In this document: piece after piece, positions 1 through 6,169 of the stretch
Numbering within the stretch: the stretch's first letter is position 1
Layout of the letters: every line of letters starts with the position of its first letter
Source of the DNA: an uncultured Christensenella sp.
Lineage (GTDB): Bacteria > Bacillota > Clostridia > Christensenellales > Borkfalkiaceae
DNA length: 7,662 bases
Direction of reading: 5' to 3'
Assembly: GCA_910585235.1 (NCBI GenBank)
Contig: CAJUCM010000042.1
Coordinates: forward strand, 1 to 7,662
Position numbers and translations under genes: made by a program
Notes under the pieces: model-generated
Database searches by the model: none
Seen by the model: only the letters and a program-made list of their open reading frames with translations
What the model was told of the DNA's origin: nothing

Positions 1-215
1 CGCTCCGCTCGCCGCGCGCCACCTGCCTCTTTGTTTTCATTCTTCAACCTAATAGACAGCCTTCCCGCCGTGTCCCTGTTTTCGGGGACTTCGTTCTTGC
101 CGTATGGGCGCACCTTGCCATTTGCCCGCAAGCGGGCTTTCGTTATCCGCTTTCCCTGCTTTGCCTTGCGTCATCGCTCTCACTTGCGCGCTAACGCTTG
201 CTTTCCTCCCCGTTC

Positions 216-239
216 GCTTGCGGGAAGTGTCCCGCAAGC
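216..239. repeat. Perfect 10-bp inverted repeat (hairpin)
   Basis: GCTTGCGGGA (216-225) and TCCCGCAAGC (230-239) are exact reverse complements separated by four bases (AGTG). Another small hairpin, AAGGC/GCCTT with a three-base loop (247-259), follows within eight bases. No run of T or A follows the stem on either strand, so it does not look like an intrinsic terminator. It is the strongest of several hairpins in the GC-rich block. Confidence 0.6.
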
Positions 240-386
240 TCTCGCGAAGGCTCTGCCTTACGATTGTTTTGACCGCCTGCGGGGGCTTGTTGTATGAGCC
301 TTCGCAACCGCTTTCCGAACGTGCGATTTTCGGGGGTTTTACCCGTTTCGGGGCGCGCGAAAAGGCTTTACCTGCTTTTCCCAAAT

Positions 387-413
387 GGAAAAGAGCGCGA
401 ATAGATCGCGCTC
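387..413 (-). terminator. Possible intrinsic terminator for a minus-strand transcript
   Basis: GAGCGCGA (393-400) and TCGCGCTC (406-413) form a perfect 8-bp GC-rich stem with a five-base loop. Read on the minus strand, the stem is followed at once by TTTTCCATTT (392 downwards), giving a short U-tract. No minus-strand gene lies between here and the recombinase promoter region, so either the signal ends an unrecognised small RNA or the resemblance is accidental. Confidence 0.35.
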
Positions 414-723
414 CCCTGCATTGCTTTTTGTTGTTCTGTCTACGCCCTCGAACACAACGCAGGGCGCAACGTAGCCCCCTGCCGAACCGTCCCGCCGTCC
501 GCGCGTTGAAAATAGTCGTTATCCGTATTATCTTCTTTACGTGCCTTGGCGCGACGTTCTCACGCCCGCTTTCGGTCGCCGCCCCTCTTCGTTGCGCTCG
601 CTGTGGGGGCAAGGTCACGCGTTTTTGATATGTGGCGGAACGCGCAAGGCGCGGACGGGAAACCGCTGATTCTGTTCCCCTGCGCTTTGCGAATAAAATA
701 CTATTTTCTTTCGCTTGGTTACA

Positions 724-752
724 TTGTCTGTAATTTTGCGAATAGTTATGTA
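724..752 (+). promoter_or_regulatory. Weak candidate promoter for the recombinase-hflX unit
   Basis: TTGTCT (724-729) and TATGTA (747-752) are 17 bases apart, inside the sharply AT-rich zone that separates the GC-rich block from the recombinase gene. The -35 matches consensus at four of six positions and the -10 at three of six. It is the best sigma-A-like pair I found upstream of 805, but the -10 is poor. Confidence 0.3.
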
Positions 753-768
753 TCTTTTTTTTACATAA
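746..768. repeat. Inverted repeat TTATGTA-N9-TACATAA, operator-like
   Basis: Two perfect 7-base arms (746-752 and 762-768) flank a nine-base, almost all-T spacer, about 40 bases upstream of the recombinase start. The left arm coincides with the weak -10 candidate, so the repeat could be a binding site controlling that promoter. In AT-rich DNA a 7-base palindrome can arise by chance. No known regulator motif was recognised. Confidence 0.35.
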
Positions 769-804
769 TAAATCCCTTCTCCTAGGGTTTTCTGAGGGTT
801 TGAC

Positions 805-1863
805 ATGAAATACGACGAAAATTATTATCATGAACGAAATCTGAATAATCTTGAAAGAATCGATAAACTTTTGGACGATCTTCCTCCGTATATCGAAGAT
901 TTCTTGCGCGGCGTTGAAACGCGTACCAGCACGCTCACCCGCATGAATTACTGTTACGATCTTCGTATTTTCTTTTACTTCCTCTCTGTACGAAAATTTC
1001 ACGGTAAATCGGTGAAAGAGATTACGCTTGATGAGATCGGTAGCGTAACGGATACCGATCTTGAAATTTTTTTGAGTTGGCTCTCCCACTATCAATATAA
1101 CGGCAAGCGCCTTTCCTGCGATGAGCGCGCCAAAGCGCGTAAGCTCTCCACCGTCCGCTCCATGTACAAATATTTTTTCAATAAAGGTCTTATCGAAGTC
1201 AACAATTCTACCAAAGTTGCCACACCGAAACTGCATGAAAAAGAAATTATCCGTTTGGAAGGAAATGAAGTCTCCTCTATTCTTGATGTTGCGGAATACG
1301 GCAGCGAACTCTCCGCGCACGCCCGCGGTTACCATGATAAAACTAAGATCCGCGACATTGCAATTTTAACTCTCTTTTTGGGTACGGGGATCCGTATTTC
1401 CGAACTTGTCGGCTTAAACAACGAAAGTATTGATTTTTCAAACAATTCGTTTATCGTCACGCGAAAAGGCGGAAATCAGTCGATTCTCTATTTTTCGGAT
1501 GAAGTCAGGGATGCACTCGAAGCGTATATGGAACAGAAACAATGCGATAAAGCGATTGCTCCCGACGAACATGCCCTCTTTCTCTCACTGCAATACCGCA
1601 GAATTACGGTTCGCGCCGTTGAGAATCTGGTAAAAAAATACGCAAAAATCGTCTCCCCTCTCAAAAAAATCACTCCGCATAAATTGCGTTCGACATACGG
1701 CACGAATCTCTATCGGGAAACGGGTGATATATATATCGTTGCGGACGTGCTCGGTCATAAAGACGTCAATACGACGCGGAAGCATTATGCGGCAATTACG
1801 GAGGATCACCGCCGTTCTGTTGCCAATGCGGTGCGCCTGCATAAAAAGGATGATGACGAATGA
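805..1863 (+). CDS. XerC/XerD-like tyrosine recombinase
   Basis: This is a site-specific DNA recombinase of the tyrosine (phage integrase) family, 352 residues. Residues about 25-140 form the N-terminal SAM-like core-binding domain; about 145-345 form the catalytic domain. All family active-site residues are visible: R197 (GTGIRISE), K221, H292 and R295 (PHKLRSTYG), H318 (LGHKD) and nucleophile Y328. It is therefore probably active. XerC/XerD proteins are usually near 300 residues; the extra length lies in an N-terminal extension of about 25 residues and a loop near 160-182 before the catalytic core. The ATG has GAGGG six bases upstream. The gene ends in an ATGA overlap with hflX, so the two are likely co-transcribed and translationally coupled. 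It could serve chromosome dimer resolution at dif, or be a paralogue with another target; no dif site was recognised here. Confidence 0.93.
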   Translation: MKYDENYYHERNLNNLERIDKLLDDLPPYIEDFLRGVETRTSTLTRMNYCYDLRIFFYFLSVRKFHGKSVKEITLDEIGSVTDTDLEIFLSWLSHYQYNGKRLSCDERAKARKLSTVRSMYKYFFNKGLIEVNNSTKVATPKLHEKEIIRLEGNEVSSILDVAEYGSELSAHARGYHDKTKIRDIAILTLFLGTGIRISELVGLNNESIDFSNNSFIVTRKGGNQSILYFSDEVRDALEAYMEQKQCDKAIAPDEHALFLSLQYRRITVRAVENLVKKYAKIVSPLKKITPHKLRSTYGTNLYRETGDIYIVADVLGHKDVNTTRKHYAAITEDHRRSVANAVRLHKKDDDE

Positions 1864-3080
1864 GCGAAAGCGTTTATGTGATTCAGCCCGTTGAAACTGA
1901 AAACTATCGCACTCTTCACAGCGAAGCGGTCGCTCTGATCGAGAGCGTGGGAGCGACCTATATCGGCACAAGCTATCAGAATATCCGAGAAATCAATCCT
2001 GCAACTTATATCGGGCGCGGAAAGGTAGAAGAAATCAGGGCGGAACTGGATGGCGAAGATGAGATAACGGTACTTTTTAACGGAGACCTCTCCCCCTCTC
2101 AGGTTCTCAACCTTTCCGATGCACTCGGAGGCAGAAAAGTGATCGACCGTACGACGCTGATCCTCGATATATTTGCTCTCCGCGCCGTGAGTAGCGAAGG
2201 AAAGATTCAGGTAGAACTTGCGCAACTGAAATATATTTATCCCCGTCTTCGCGGAAAGGGCTCGGCGCTCTCCCGTCTCGGAGGCGGAATCGGCACCCGC
2301 GGTCCCGGCGAAACAAAACTTGAAACCGATCGTCGGCATATCAAAGCGCGGATCCGTGCGCTTGAAGAAAAACTGGCAAATACGGAACGTCGACGGAGGT
2401 ATACCGTTCAGCGCAGAAAAAAAGAGCGCGTCCGCACGGTCGCGCTCGTCGGCTATACAAACGTCGGAAAGTCAACGCTTATGAACGCTTTAACGCAAGC
2501 CGACGTTTTTGTAAAGGACGCCCTTTTTGCTACGCTCGATCCTACTTCCCGCAATTTTGAAATTTCGGGTATCCCCTTTCTTCTCGTTGATACGGTCGGC
2601 TTTTTGCAGGATCTGCCGCATAATCTTATCGAAGCATTCAAATCTACACTGGAAAGTGCCGTAAATTGCGATCTGGCGCTCATTGTGTGCGACGGAACGG
2701 GAGATTATGAAATGCAACTTTCCACCGCCATAGAAACGCTGAAAGGTCTTGGATTCGCCTCTTCCTATCTCGTCGTCATCAATAAGTGCGATGAGCTCGG
2801 CGAAGCAAATTTTCCGTCCGATTATTTGCTGGTTTCGGCAAGGACCGGCGCAGGGCTCGATGAATTAAAATCCCGTATTCTGAAAGAGTTGGAACAGGAA
2901 TTTTATTCCGTAAAGCTACTTTTTCCCTACGCTGCAATGAACGAGTACGGCGCGCTCCGTTCTGTCCTCTATGAAGAAAAGACCGACTACAAGGATGACG
3001 GGCTTTCCGTAACAGCAAAAATCAACCGCTATGATCTATCTAAATTCAGCCGTTTTTTAATTGAACTTCCTGACGCTTAA
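1860..3080 (+). CDS. hflX: Ribosome-associated GTPase HflX
   Basis: HflX is a GTPase of the Obg-HflX superfamily that binds ribosomes, splits stalled or hibernating 70S particles and helps recovery from stress in characterised bacteria. The 406-residue protein has the full layout: an N-terminal HflX domain (about 1-190) with the signature YIGRGKVEEI (50-59), the glycine-rich GGIGTRGPGE (142-151), an Arg/Lys-rich helical linker (about 160-192), and the G domain from about 193. GTPase motifs are G1 GYTNVGKST (198-206), switch I around T229, G3 DTVGF (244-248), G4 NKCD (308-311) and G5 SA (326-327). A short C-terminal domain follows. Length is typical. The start overlaps the recombinase stop (ATGA), with AAGGA nine bases upstream inside the recombinase gene. 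The stop overlaps the stop of the converging cysteine-rich gene by four bases, with no terminator between them. Confidence 0.97.
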   Translation: MSESVYVIQPVETENYRTLHSEAVALIESVGATYIGTSYQNIREINPATYIGRGKVEEIRAELDGEDEITVLFNGDLSPSQVLNLSDALGGRKVIDRTTLILDIFALRAVSSEGKIQVELAQLKYIYPRLRGKGSALSRLGGGIGTRGPGETKLETDRRHIKARIRALEEKLANTERRRRYTVQRRKKERVRTVALVGYTNVGKSTLMNALTQADVFVKDALFATLDPTSRNFEISGIPFLLVDTVGFLQDLPHNLIEAFKSTLESAVNCDLALIVCDGTGDYEMQLSTAIETLKGLGFASSYLVVINKCDELGEANFPSDYLLVSARTGAGLDELKSRILKELEQEFYSVKLLFPYAAMNEYGALRSVLYEEKTDYKDDGLSVTAKINRYDLSKFSRFLIELPDA

Positions 3081-3268
3081 CGGTATTTTTCGGGAACCTT
3101 TTTGGGATCGTCATAAATGCCGTCGATCCTGATAGATGCAAAATCCTTAAATTCCAGACATTTTCCGCAGTTATCGCAAATCTTATTTGGATCCAGATCG
3201 CAGATTTCACATTCCATACAGTTATCGCATTCTTTGGTTTCGTCGAGTACGCACATTTGCCCTTTCAT
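3077..3268 (-). CDS. Small eight-cysteine protein, putative metal or Fe-S binder
   Basis: A 63-residue protein with cysteines at 6, 14, 17, 20, 23, 31, 34 and 37. The last seven form two clusters, C-x2-C-x2-C-x2-C and C-x2-C-x2-C, joined by the acidic DLDPNKI linker. The spacing suggests binding of zinc or an iron-sulfur cluster, but it is not the classical ferredoxin pattern (C-x2-C-x2-C-x3-C-P), so the metal is unknown. From memory, similar short proteins with a DLDPNKICDNCGKC core recur in Clostridia as uncharacterised proteins. No signal peptide or membrane segment is present. The gene has its own TATAAT promoter and an AGGTGA ribosome binding site four bases before ATG. It converges on hflX with a four-base TTAA stop overlap and lies divergent from lexA. 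Confidence 0.85.
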   Translation of the reverse strand: MKGQMCVLDETKECDNCMECEICDLDPNKICDNCGKCLEFKDFASIRIDGIYDDPKKVPEKYR

Positions 3269-3284
3269 AATATCACCTGCCTAC

Positions 3285-3313
3285 ATTATAGCTCCGATTA
3301 CTTTTATATGCAA
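3285..3313 (-). promoter_or_regulatory. Promoter of the cysteine-rich gene
   Basis: Read on the minus strand, TTGCAT (3313-3308) and a perfect TATAAT (3290-3285) are 17 bases apart, a sigma-A-type arrangement. The -10 lies 16 bases upstream of the start codon, so the untranslated leader is very short and holds only the AGGTGA ribosome binding site. The -35 hexamer is identical to the one used by the divergent lexA promoter. Confidence 0.7.
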
Positions 3314-3344
3314 GAAAAAATGCAAAAAATTTTTTTGAAATTAG

Positions 3345-3358
3345 GGAACATTTGTTTG
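3345..3358. promoter_or_regulatory. SOS box (LexA operator) of lexA
   Basis: GGAACATTTGTTTG matches the Bacillus/Clostridium LexA (DinR) operator, core GAAC-N4-GTTC, at seven of eight core positions; the final C is T. It overlaps the lexA -35 hexamer by three bases (3356-3358), where bound LexA would block RNA polymerase. Negative autoregulation of lexA by such a site is established in related bacteria. A site this near could also influence the divergent promoter, but its centre is about 40 bases from that -35. Confidence 0.75.
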
Positions 3359-3384
3359 CATTTTAACTTCGGCTGTGTTATAAT
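3356..3384 (+). promoter_or_regulatory. lexA promoter with extended -10
   Basis: TTGCAT (3356-3361) and TATAAT (3379-3384) are separated by 17 bases, and TG at 3376-3377 makes an extended -10 (TGTTATAAT). The perfect extended -10 compensates for the modest -35. The SOS box covers the -35 from the upstream side. An A6T7 tract at about 3324-3337 lies upstream, a likely bent or UP-like segment between the two divergent promoters. Confidence 0.8.
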
Positions 3385-3404
3385 AACATAAAAGGAGTTG
3401 TGCT

Positions 3405-4001
3405 ATGCTGGATCAGAAAAAATTATTTGCAGTCCTTGATTTTATTAACGGTTATTGCGATAGCTACGGTTTTCCCCCTACCGTAAGAGATATTTGCAGA
3501 GAACTCGGCATAAAATCCACCGCAACGGCTTACGACTATATCAATCGTTTGCGTGATTTAGGTCATTTGGATAAAGCCGACAATAAAAAGCGTGCCGTCG
3601 CTCTGAAACGCGGTGAAGTAACCAACGTTCCTCTGATCGGCACGGTCACGGCGGGTCAGCCGATTTTTGCAACGGAGAATTTTGAAGGCTATTATCCTCT
3701 CCCATCCGGTGAATTCAAGGGCGATAACTTATTCCTGTTGCGCGTGCACGGTGACAGTATGATCGAGGCGGGAATTTTGGACGGAGATAAGATCGTTGTA
3801 AGAAAACAGGAGACAGCCGATAACGGAGACGTTGTCGTCGCTATGTTTGACGACGGAATTTCCGAAGGTGCAACGGTCAAACGGTTCTTCCGTCGGGACG
3901 GTAAAATTATCCTGCATCCGGAAAATGAAACGATGAGCGACTTTGTTTTGGACGAAGTTACGTTACTCGGCAAAGTCGTCGGGCTTTTAAGAAGTTTATG
4001 A
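3405..4001 (+). CDS. lexA: SOS repressor LexA
   Basis: LexA represses DNA-damage genes and inactivates itself by RecA-stimulated autocleavage. The 198-residue protein has a winged helix-turn-helix DNA-binding domain (about 1-65; FPPTVRDICRELG at 23-35, then SATAYDYINRL-like recognition region from 38) and a C-terminal S24 peptidase domain (about 75-198). The cleavage bond is A83-G84 in VTAGQP; the catalytic serine is S118 (HGDSM) and the general-base lysine is K159 (GATVKRF). All needed residues are present, so it should be a functional self-cleaving repressor. Length is normal. AAGGAG sits seven bases before ATG. Its own SOS box and promoter lie immediately upstream, consistent with autoregulation. 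The gene for an unknown 114-residue protein follows 50 bases after the stop. Confidence 0.97.
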   Translation: MLDQKKLFAVLDFINGYCDSYGFPPTVRDICRELGIKSTATAYDYINRLRDLGHLDKADNKKRAVALKRGEVTNVPLIGTVTAGQPIFATENFEGYYPLPSGEFKGDNLFLLRVHGDSMIEAGILDGDKIVVRKQETADNGDVVVAMFDDGISEGATVKRFFRRDGKIILHPENETMSDFVLDEVTLLGKVVGLLRSL

Positions 4002-4051
4002 GAATGTTTATTTCCCCCGATAAACGGTTATAAAATATTTGAGGAAATGAT

Positions 4052-4396
4052 ATGACACAGAAAAGCGAAGAAATTCATGCACTCCTGAACGTGATCGGAG
4101 AAAAACAGTTAGACCGTATCTGTCTTAAAAAAAACTTTTCGCGGTATGACGAAGCGAAACAGGCAATTCTTGTCATTGCCGACTTGATTTTAGATTCGGA
4201 TGAAAACGCGAAAATCAACATTATTGAGGATATGGGAACAGCGCTTTCCGTGAGCGTGGAAAGCGCGCATATTTCGGTGACGGATTTGGCGCGTCTCAGT
4301 TCCTCGCTCGGTAAGGCGACACGGTTCGATATTTTTCCCACGTCGGGCGGCGTCGGCGCCTGTATTGTATTTGACGGCGTGTTTGTTAAAGCGTAA
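4052..4396 (+). CDS. Uncharacterised 114-residue protein downstream of lexA
   Basis: I do not recognise this protein. It is 114 residues, soluble, without signal peptide, membrane segment or cysteine cluster. Residues about 1-48 look helical and charged; about 52-112 alternate short strands with a helix (ISVTDLARLSSSLG at 74-87) and end in a glycine-rich strand region (SGGVGACIVFDG, 98-109), suggesting a small alpha/beta domain. GAGGAA lies five bases before the ATG. The start is 50 bases after the lexA stop. I see no terminator in that gap and only a TATAAA without a good -35, so co-transcription with lexA and hence SOS induction is plausible but inferred. The strong terminator at 4408 follows the stop by 11 bases. 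Codon use and base composition look like the neighbours, so it appears to be a real gene. Confidence 0.8.
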   Translation: MTQKSEEIHALLNVIGEKQLDRICLKKNFSRYDEAKQAILVIADLILDSDENAKINIIEDMGTALSVSVESAHISVTDLARLSSSLGKATRFDIFPTSGGVGACIVFDGVFVKA

Positions 4397-4407
4397 ATTC
4401 GGAATAG

Positions 4408-4438
4408 AAAAAGCGCCCCCGATCGGGGGCGCTTTTTT
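4408..4438. terminator. Strong bidirectional intrinsic terminator between convergent units
   Basis: A 13-bp perfect stem, AAAAAGCGCCCCC (4408-4420) with GGGGGCGCTTTTT (4425-4437), closes on the loop GATC. On the plus strand T6 ends the lexA-linked unit; on the minus strand T5 ends the scpB-to-rluB operon. The rluB stop codon TAA (4439-4437) lies at the base of the stem, so the terminator starts within the last codon of that operon. Confidence 0.93.
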
Positions 4439-5159
4439 ATAAATTTTTGAGATAAAAAATTTCCTCCTGTGAAAGCCGCCTGACCGTCCCGCGGTCGAGT
4501 CCGGAAAGCGTTAAATCCCCTATCTTCGTCCTTTTGATAAAATCTACGTTTTTTCCGACCACTTCAAACATTTTTCTAATTTCACGGTTCTTTCCCTCGG
4601 TCAGAACGACCTGCATTTTTGTATAGTTTTTATTTGTCTCCGTAACCGTGACTTTACACTTTTTGGTAACGACGCCTTTTTCAATTTCCACACCCGCACG
4701 GATGCGGTTCAACTGCGTTGCGGAAACAACTCCCTCCACGCGGACAAGGTAGGTCTTCGGAATTTCGCTTTTTGGAGACGTAAGACGGTAAGCAAGATCT
4801 CCGTCATTCGTCAGGATCAGCATTCCTTCCGTGTCATAGTCGAGTCTCCCGACGGGAAAGACCCGACCCGCATTGGCGGGTAAAAAGTCCATCACCGTTT
4901 TTCTGCCTTTATCGTCGGAAACCGTTGAAACGCAGCCTTTCGGCTTATTCAGCATATAGTATTCGTATTTAACTTTATGAGAAAGCGTTTTCCCGTCGAG
5001 TGTGACTGTATCGCCGGCAGAAACGTCGTCGCCCGGATTCGCTCTTTTTCCGTTGAGAAGTACCCTGCCTTCCTGAACGAGTTTATCGCTCTCCCTTCGG
5101 GATGCGACCCCCTGTTCCGCAAGAAATTTATTGATGCGCATAGCATATTTACGGGGCAA
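4437..5159 (-). CDS. rluB: 23S rRNA pseudouridine synthase RluB (RsuA/RluB family)
   Basis: This enzyme isomerises a uridine in 23S rRNA (position 2605 in E. coli numbering for RluB) to pseudouridine during large-subunit maturation. The 240-residue protein has an N-terminal S4 RNA-binding domain (about 7-55, MRINKFLAEQGVASRRE) and a catalytic domain (about 64-235) with the family motif GRLDYDTEG, where D107 is the catalytic aspartate, and the C-terminal GKNREIRKMF motif (189-198). Length fits RluB. I prefer the TTG start at 5159: AGGAGG lies ten bases upstream, whereas the first ATG (residue 7, at 5141) would be 28 bases from it and would trim the S4 domain tightly. The gene follows the carboxypeptidase by 17 bases and is last in the operon. 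RsuA or RluE/F specificity is less likely given gene order and length. Confidence 0.93.
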   Translation of the reverse strand: MPRKYAMRINKFLAEQGVASRRESDKLVQEGRVLLNGKRANPGDDVSAGDTVTLDGKTLSHKVKYEYYMLNKPKGCVSTVSDDKGRKTVMDFLPANAGRVFPVGRLDYDTEGMLILTNDGDLAYRLTSPKSEIPKTYLVRVEGVVSATQLNRIRAGVEIEKGVVTKKCKVTVTETNKNYTKMQVVLTEGKNREIRKMFEVVGKNVDFIKRTKIGDLTLSGLDRGTVRRLSQEEIFYLKNL

Positions 5160-5169
5160 ATTTCCGCCC

Positions 5170-5175
5170 CCTCCT
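5170..5175 (-). promoter_or_regulatory. Ribosome binding site deciding the TTG start of rluB
   Basis: A perfect AGGAGG on the minus strand, two bases past the end of the carboxypeptidase stop codon (TAG at 5179-5177) and ten bases before TTG at 5159. Its strength offsets the weak start codon and is the main reason for choosing TTG over the internal ATG. Confidence 0.8.
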
Positions 5176-5176
5176 A

Positions 5177-6169
5177 CTATTTCATCATAAATAAATTCTG
5201 TGAAAAAAGCAAGCGATTTTCAAGATATATTTTCATGATACCCGCAATTTCGCTATCTGGAGAAATGATCTCGTTTTGAATCCTGATTTTATCTTCTTCC
5301 CCCTGTTTCAGCGGATAACTGAAATCATAACGTACACAGCACCCATCATAGAGGTCGGAAGTAGAACAAAGCGTCCGCATTTGATACGTTTCAAAGGCAT
5401 TTTGCAATAATTCTTCCGAACGTTCAAACATCTGCGGGCTATTCAGCACGACCGAAACAAGCGTCATTCCGTTCCGTTCCGCCGCGGAGACAAGGCACCT
5501 TCCCGCCCGAACGGTAAAACCGGTTTTCACGCCGATCGCGCCCTCAAAATTCCAAAGCATTTTATTTTTGTTTTTCCATGAGTGCGGTTCATAATATTTT
5601 GTCGATACGATTTCGCGGAACGTTTCATTCTTAACCGCCGCAGCTGTGATCAGCGCAAGATCGCGAGCAGTCGTATAGTGATTTTCGTCGGGCAAGCCGT
5701 GCGGATTCACGAAACGGCTGTTTTCCGCTCCTAACAATAACGCCGTTTGGTTCATGGCATGCGCAAAATTTTTAATGCTCCCGCTGTGGTGAAGCGCAAG
5801 CGTTACCGCGCAGTCGTTTCCTGAGCGAAGCATAAGTCCGTAGAGTAGATCCCGTACTGAAATTTCCTCACCCGCTTTCAGATACACGCTCGATCCCTCC
5901 GTTCCCTCCGCTTCCTTGGGGACGGTCACGGTTTCATCGAGATTGCTCTCGCTGAGAATTACGAGCGCCGTAAGAATTTTTGTGGTACTCGCCATGGGTA
6001 GCCGCATATCGGCATTGCGCTCTGAAAGAAAGCGGCTTGACGACACCTCTACAACGCATTCGCCCATGCTCTCGCTTGCGGCATCGCTTTTTATGAAGCG
6101 AAAAGGAACGAGAAAAGCACAGATTATCAAAATCAGAATGACCGCAGATAATTTTTTATAATGTTTCAT
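5177..6169 (-). CDS. Secreted D-alanyl-D-alanine carboxypeptidase (DacF/DacB/PBP5 type)
   Basis: A low-molecular-weight penicillin-binding protein (peptidase S11) that removes the terminal D-Ala from peptidoglycan stem peptides outside the membrane. From the ATG at 6169 it has 330 residues: an N-terminal hydrophobic segment (about 7-24, KKLSAVILILIICAFLVPF) with likely cleavage near A30/A31, then the catalytic domain with S61-x-x-K64 (MASTTKI), S116-G-N118 and K215-T-G217. A short C-terminal beta region ends without the amphipathic anchor helix I would expect in PBP5. An upstream in-frame TTG at 6217 would overlap ytfJ by 62 bases and put 16 charged residues before the signal peptide, so I chose 6169, which overlaps ytfJ by 14 bases; its Shine-Dalgarno (AAGAAG) is weak, suggesting coupling. 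DacB and DacF are sporulation carboxypeptidases in Bacillus, and the ytfJ link hints at a similar role. Confidence 0.92.
   Translation of the reverse strand: MKHYKKLSAVILILIICAFLVPFRFIKSDAASESMGECVVEVSSSRFLSERNADMRLPMASTTKILTALVILSESNLDETVTVPKEAEGTEGSSVYLKAGEEISVRDLLYGLMLRSGNDCAVTLALHHSGSIKNFAHAMNQTALLLGAENSRFVNPHGLPDENHYTTARDLALITAAAVKNETFREIVSTKYYEPHSWKNKNKMLWNFEGAIGVKTGFTVRAGRCLVSAAERNGMTLVSVVLNSPQMFERSEELLQNAFETYQMRTLCSTSDLYDGCCVRYDFSYPLKQGEEDKIRIQNEIISPDSEIAGIMKIYLENRLLFSQNLFMMK

Larger units (their letters stand above)
1..690. other. GC-rich, hairpin-rich stretch without a credible gene
   Basis: I see no gene here. Long open frames exist on both strands, but their translations are Arg/Leu/Ala/Pro-rich, lack any recognisable domain, overlap one another, and the minus-strand one runs antisense through the recombinase gene, as expected for stop-poor GC-rich DNA. 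Hand counts of 60-base lines starting at 61, 181, 361 and 601 give 37, 37, 30 and 38 G+C, against 15 at 721 and 22 to 32 in two sampled gene lines. The plus strand is pyrimidine-rich. Several short perfect inverted repeats occur: 72-89, 124-137, 216-239, 247-259 and 393-413. It could be an unannotated structured RNA, a long untranslated region or a dispersed intergenic repeat; the sequence alone does not decide. Confidence 0.6.

Noticed and set aside
104..628. 174-codon plus-strand open frame in the GC-rich block
   Set aside because: Leu/Arg/Pro/Ala-rich translation without recognisable family, no good ribosome binding site noticed, and overlapping open frames in other phases of equal quality.
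746..773. Possible dif site upstream of the recombinase
   Set aside because: Only one half resembles a XerD arm (TTATGTAAA on the minus strand). The expected second arm at dif spacing matches poorly, and the repeated TTATGTA arms face inward rather than outward as in dif.
49..1335. 428-codon minus-strand open frame covering the left block and half of the recombinase gene
   Set aside because: It is antisense to a clear recombinase, has low-complexity Arg/Ala/Lys-rich sequence over the GC-rich part, and shows no domain; it follows from few stop codons in GC-rich DNA.
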